Source: Prado023 sp963697345 (GTDB lineage Bacteria; Actinomycetota; Actinomycetes; S36-B12; CAIYMF01). Taken from it: 64,000 nt of DNA. The notes below the pieces were generated by a model. The model saw only the letters and a list, made by a program, of their open reading frames with translations. It had not been told where the DNA came from and searched no databases. The stretch lies in NCBI GenBank assembly GCA_963697345.1, contig CAVONS010000007.1:1-64000 (forward strand), written 5' to 3'. The translations under genes were made by a program, and so were the position numbers. Shown piece after piece: positions 61,649 to 64,000 of the stretch; the first letter of the stretch is position 1; each line of letters starts with the position of its first letter.

Positions 61649-62512
61649 ATGAGCCTGACACATGCCACTGATCGCCTGGAAGTCATCAGCGACGACGCCG
61701 GGGCAGTGCCCACGATCGGTACGGACACCCAGCCCGAGCCGGTGGGATCCGCGCAGGGAGCACCCCTGTCCGGCGAGGGCGAGTCGACGGCCCCTCGTCC
61801 CATGTTCACGATCACGGATGCCGCCACCGCCTGTTCCGTGAGTCGCAAGACGATCACCCGGAAGCTGCCGGAGCTGGCCAGCCACGGGGCCGCCAAGGAT
61901 GACGACGGGGTGTGGCACATCCCGGTCGAGGCGCTCCTGGCCGTCGGACTGCATCCGGGACGGTCCCTCAAGTCCGCTGCGCCCACGTCCAAGCGCCCGG
62001 TGCCCGGTCCCACGCCTTCCCGTGCAGGGGAAGCCGACACCGTCACTGTTCCGCGAGATCGGTGGGATGACCTGCGCATCCGTCTTGCCCGGGCAGAGGC
62101 GGAGGCCTCCGAGCGCGCGCTGGCCCTGGCTGATGCGAGGCTGGCCCTGCGGGCGCTGACCGCGGGGCCAGCACACAGCAGTGCCGGTTCGGGCGCCGCC
62201 CCGGCGACGGCGATGCCCCCTGGACACCAGAGCCCTGCTCCGGGCGCAGCAACAGCGATCCCAGCGGTTCAGGGGGCCGCCACACCGGCGACTCCCATGC
62301 CCGCAGGTCCTTCGTCGGCGGGCTTCGTGGCCAGCCCCAGTGCTTCGGAGGTATCCGTCGCACCGACCCCCACCGCACAGGACCCCGCTGGGGCAGGTGG
62401 GGGCGACCCCGACGAGGTTGTGGCGGCACGCAACCTCGCCGCGCGCACCGGCGGCTATGTGCCGGCTGCCCCAGCCCCGACCAGGAAGCGTCGTTGGTGG
62501 CACTCGAGCTGA
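61649..62512 (+). CDS. Unfamiliar HTH/coiled-coil protein next to parB
   Basis: A 287-residue protein I do not recognise. An acidic N-terminus (about 1-50) is followed by a helix-turn-helix (FTITDAATACSVSRKTITRK, about 52-71) with a wing-like GVWHIPVEALLAVG, then a short heptad-like helix (RIRLARAEAEASERALALAD, about 145-165), a long Ala/Pro/Ser-rich linker (about 175-265) and a basic-aromatic C-terminus KRRWWHSS. The layout recalls DNA-binding accessory proteins of plasmid partition (KfrA-like) but similarity is only architectural. Own leaderless promoter. Confidence 0.85.
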   Translation: MSLTHATDRLEVISDDAGAVPTIGTDTQPEPVGSAQGAPLSGEGESTAPRPMFTITDAATACSVSRKTITRKLPELASHGAAKDDDGVWHIPVEALLAVGLHPGRSLKSAAPTSKRPVPGPTPSRAGEADTVTVPRDRWDDLRIRLARAEAEASERALALADARLALRALTAGPAHSSAGSGAAPATAMPPGHQSPAPGAATAIPAVQGAATPATPMPAGPSSAGFVASPSASEVSVAPTPTAQDPAGAGGGDPDEVVAARNLAARTGGYVPAAPAPTRKRRWWHSS

Positions 62513-62575
62513 GCGGGTCACTGTCCTAGGGCACGCATGAATGACCGTGGGACATGGACGTAGGTCACCAGAGGC

Positions 62576-62593
62576 CGCGATGCCGGCATCGCG
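62576..62593. repeat. Perfect 18-bp palindrome between convergent genes
   Basis: CGCGATGCCGGCATCGCG in the 101-base space between two converging stops. It could be a terminator stem or a dimer binding site. Confidence 0.5.
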
Positions 62594-62613
62594 CAGACCG
62601 GGTCATGGCTGAC

Positions 62614-63573
62614 TCAGGCCACAGGATGGCCGGCGTGGATGGCGCGCTCGATCAGCACCTGGAACACGTGACCCAGGTCCAGTCCGGCAGCGTCCACGGC
62701 CTGGGGCAGCAGGGACGTCTCCGTGCATCCCGGGGCGACGTTGACCTCGAGGAAGGTCACCTGGCCATCGCGGCCGACGATGAGGTCGGCCCGAGACAGA
62801 TGACGCAGACCGAGGCGCTCGTGGGCGGCCAGGGCCACCCGCGCACAGTCGGCAGCAACGTCCGGGGCCAGCCGGGCCGGTGCAAAGAACTCCGTGGTGC
62901 CCGCGGTGTAGCGCGAGGCGTAGTCATAGACCCCCGAGTCCGGCACGATCTCGACCGCTGGCAGCGCCCGGGTGCTGCCGTCCGCGTCCTCGATCACGGT
63001 GACGGCCACCTCGGTGCCGACGACCAGGGATTCCAGCATCGCCGTTTCGGCGTAGGCGAAGCAGCCGACCATGGCGGCGGGCAGGTCCGTCACGTCCCCG
63101 ACGATCGCGACCCCGAGGGCTGAGCCTCCCCGGGTGGGCTTCACGATGAGGGGCAGTCCCATGCGCGCAACCAGGGCGTCGAGGACGGCCCCGGCGCCCA
63201 GGTCCCGGAAGGTGGCATGCGGAAGGGCCACGGCCGGGGCGGTGTGCAGGTCGGCACTGGCCACGTGGGCCTTGGCCACCATCTTGTCGAAGGCCAGACG
63301 GCAGGCGTCTGGCTGCGAGCCGACGTACGGGATGCCCATGCTGTCCAGCACATCTCGCAGGGACCCATCCTCGCCGCTGGCGCCGTGCAGCAGTGGGATG
63401 ACACAGTCAGGTGGCGACGTGGCCAGGTCGCCCATCAGACCGGCGTCGAGATCGTGGACCGTGACAGTCTCCCCCACGGCGCGCAGGGCATCGGCCACTC
63501 GACGGCCGGACCGGATCGAGACGTCCCGCTCATGGGACAGGCCCCCCGCGAGGATGACGATCGATCGGGACAT
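62614..63573 (-). CDS. D-alanine-D-alanine ligase family ATP-grasp enzyme
   Basis: A 319-residue ATP-grasp protein: LAGGLSHERDVSIRSGRRV (Ddl N-terminus), LLHGASGEDGSLRDVLDSMG, ATP-binding LPLIVKPTRGGSALGV, and FLEVNVAPGCTETSLLPQA, where canonical Ddl has EVNTLPGMT. It is likely to make D-Ala-D-Ala or a related dipeptide for peptidoglycan. The altered EVNVAPGC loop leaves some doubt on substrate. Similar genes lie downstream of parB in other actinobacteria. Confidence 0.88.
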   Translation of the reverse strand: MSRSIVILAGGLSHERDVSIRSGRRVADALRAVGETVTVHDLDAGLMGDLATSPPDCVIPLLHGASGEDGSLRDVLDSMGIPYVGSQPDACRLAFDKMVAKAHVASADLHTAPAVALPHATFRDLGAGAVLDALVARMGLPLIVKPTRGGSALGVAIVGDVTDLPAAMVGCFAYAETAMLESLVVGTEVAVTVIEDADGSTRALPAVEIVPDSGVYDYASRYTAGTTEFFAPARLAPDVAADCARVALAAHERLGLRHLSRADLIVGRDGQVTFLEVNVAPGCTETSLLPQAVDAAGLDLGHVFQVLIERAIHAGHPVA

Positions 63574-63589
63574 TGTCCTACCCCTTGTC

Positions 63590-64000
63590 CTAGGCCAGAT
63601 CTGGTGAGGGTGTGGTCATCATGGCTTCACCGTTGTGTGGTCGCACCACGTTCGCCGGGGACTGTCCGAAGGTCGCCACCAGGCTCAGCTCCTCGTCAAT
63701 GACGTTGCCGAGCCGTCGGACACCTTCCTGGATCCGCGCCGGCTCGGGGTAGCAGTAGCTCAGGCGCAGGGATCGGCGGTTGGCCTCCTGCTCGGCCTCG
63801 CCGGCGAAGAACCCGGTCCCCGGGACGTAGGCCACCAGGGCAGCCACGGCTCGCGGAAGCATCGCCCGGGCGTCCAGTCCCTCGGGCAGGGTGACCCACG
63901 AGTAGAAGCCGCCGGAGGGCTCGGTCCAGGTGGTCCCCGGGGGCATGTGGTCACCGAGTGCCGACAGGAGTGCGTCCCGCCGCTCGCGGTACAGGTCACG
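63590..64000 (-). CDS. PLP-dependent aminotransferase, C-terminal part
   Basis: The frame is open to the window edge (at least 136 residues) and begins inside the protein: RDLYRERRDALLSALGDHMP, then EPSGGFYSWVTLPEGLDARA, VPGTGFFAGEAEQEANRRSL and RLSYCYPEPARIQEGVRRLG. This is the small domain of a class I aminotransferase (LysN/MocR-like group, PSGGFYSWV and RLSY hallmarks). The PLP lysine lies outside the window. It precedes the Ddl-type gene by 16 bases. Confidence 0.88.
   Translation of the reverse strand, partial: RDLYRERRDALLSALGDHMPPGTTWTEPSGGFYSWVTLPEGLDARAMLPRAVAALVAYVPGTGFFAGEAEQEANRRSLRLSYCYPEPARIQEGVRRLGNVIDEELSLVATFGQSPANVVRPHNGEAMMTTPSPDLA

Overview
The window is a gene-dense, very GC-rich stretch of an actinobacterial chromosome that spans the replication-origin region. 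The evidence is the order rpmH-rnpA-yidD-yidC-khpB-rsmG-parB on one side and dnaA-dnaN-recF-DUF721-gyrB-gyrA-DUF3566-tRNA-Ile-tRNA-Ala on the other. Actinobacteria-only families support this: CrgA, DLW-39, DUF881, class E sortase, BldG, RsiG, MarP, DUF4244. Many genes are joined by 4-base start/stop overlaps (ATGA or GTGA). Many others have a TAnnnT box ending 6-7 bases before an ATG/GTG start and no Shine-Dalgarno, the pattern of leaderless mRNAs. I cannot fix the order or genus. No insertion sequence, prophage, CRISPR array or rRNA gene was seen.

Layout. 1-4.7 kb: a partial methyltransferase, an RgpF-like protein coupled to a K+-independent proton-pumping pyrophosphatase, and an anti-sigma/BldG-type switch pair. 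4.7-12 kb: a helicase convergent with a minimal Tad (Flp) pilus operon. 12.4-18 kb: acetyl-CoA synthetase, NhaA antiporter, a holin-like membrane protein and an EphE-like alpha/beta hydrolase that lacks its nucleophile. 18-28.8 kb: a block collinear with the Mycobacterium marP-NUDIX-nth-crp-RidA-MBL-ArsA-like pair-ponA region. Here it also holds an RsiG-type c-di-GMP anti-sigma factor and lacks the WhiB and thioredoxin-like genes. 28.8-37 kb: YqeY, a frameshifted metallophosphoesterase, tRNA-Pro, asd-lysC, DUF5063-recR-dnaX (dnaX with a frame disruption) and ferritin. 37-44.2 kb: tRNA-Ser, an RNA methyltransferase, DedA, pyrE, SDR, a DapC-like aminotransferase, trpG, then DUF881-sortase-small membrane protein. 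44.4-57 kb: crgA, rhomboid, cyclophilin, tRNAs, gyrase, recF, dnaN, origin spacer, dnaA. 57.4-64 kb: the rpmH side through rsmG (with parS inside) and parB, then an unfamiliar HTH/coiled-coil protein, a Ddl-type ligase and a truncated aminotransferase.

How it works together. The right half is replication initiation, segregation, gyrase and ribosome/membrane biogenesis. The middle is amino-acid (aspartate family) and nucleotide metabolism, cell-wall synthesis and iron storage. The left is energy and ion homeostasis plus surface appendages and sigma-factor control.

Most unusual points: parA is missing between rsmG and parB, and the gap holds a perfect pair of inverted DnaA boxes; dnaX changes frame inside an 18-bp tandem repeat; the RsiG protein has two c-di-GMP signature helices; the EphE homologue has Gly at the nucleophile; GyrA has Leu at the main quinolone-resistance position; and three conserved genes carry frame disruptions.
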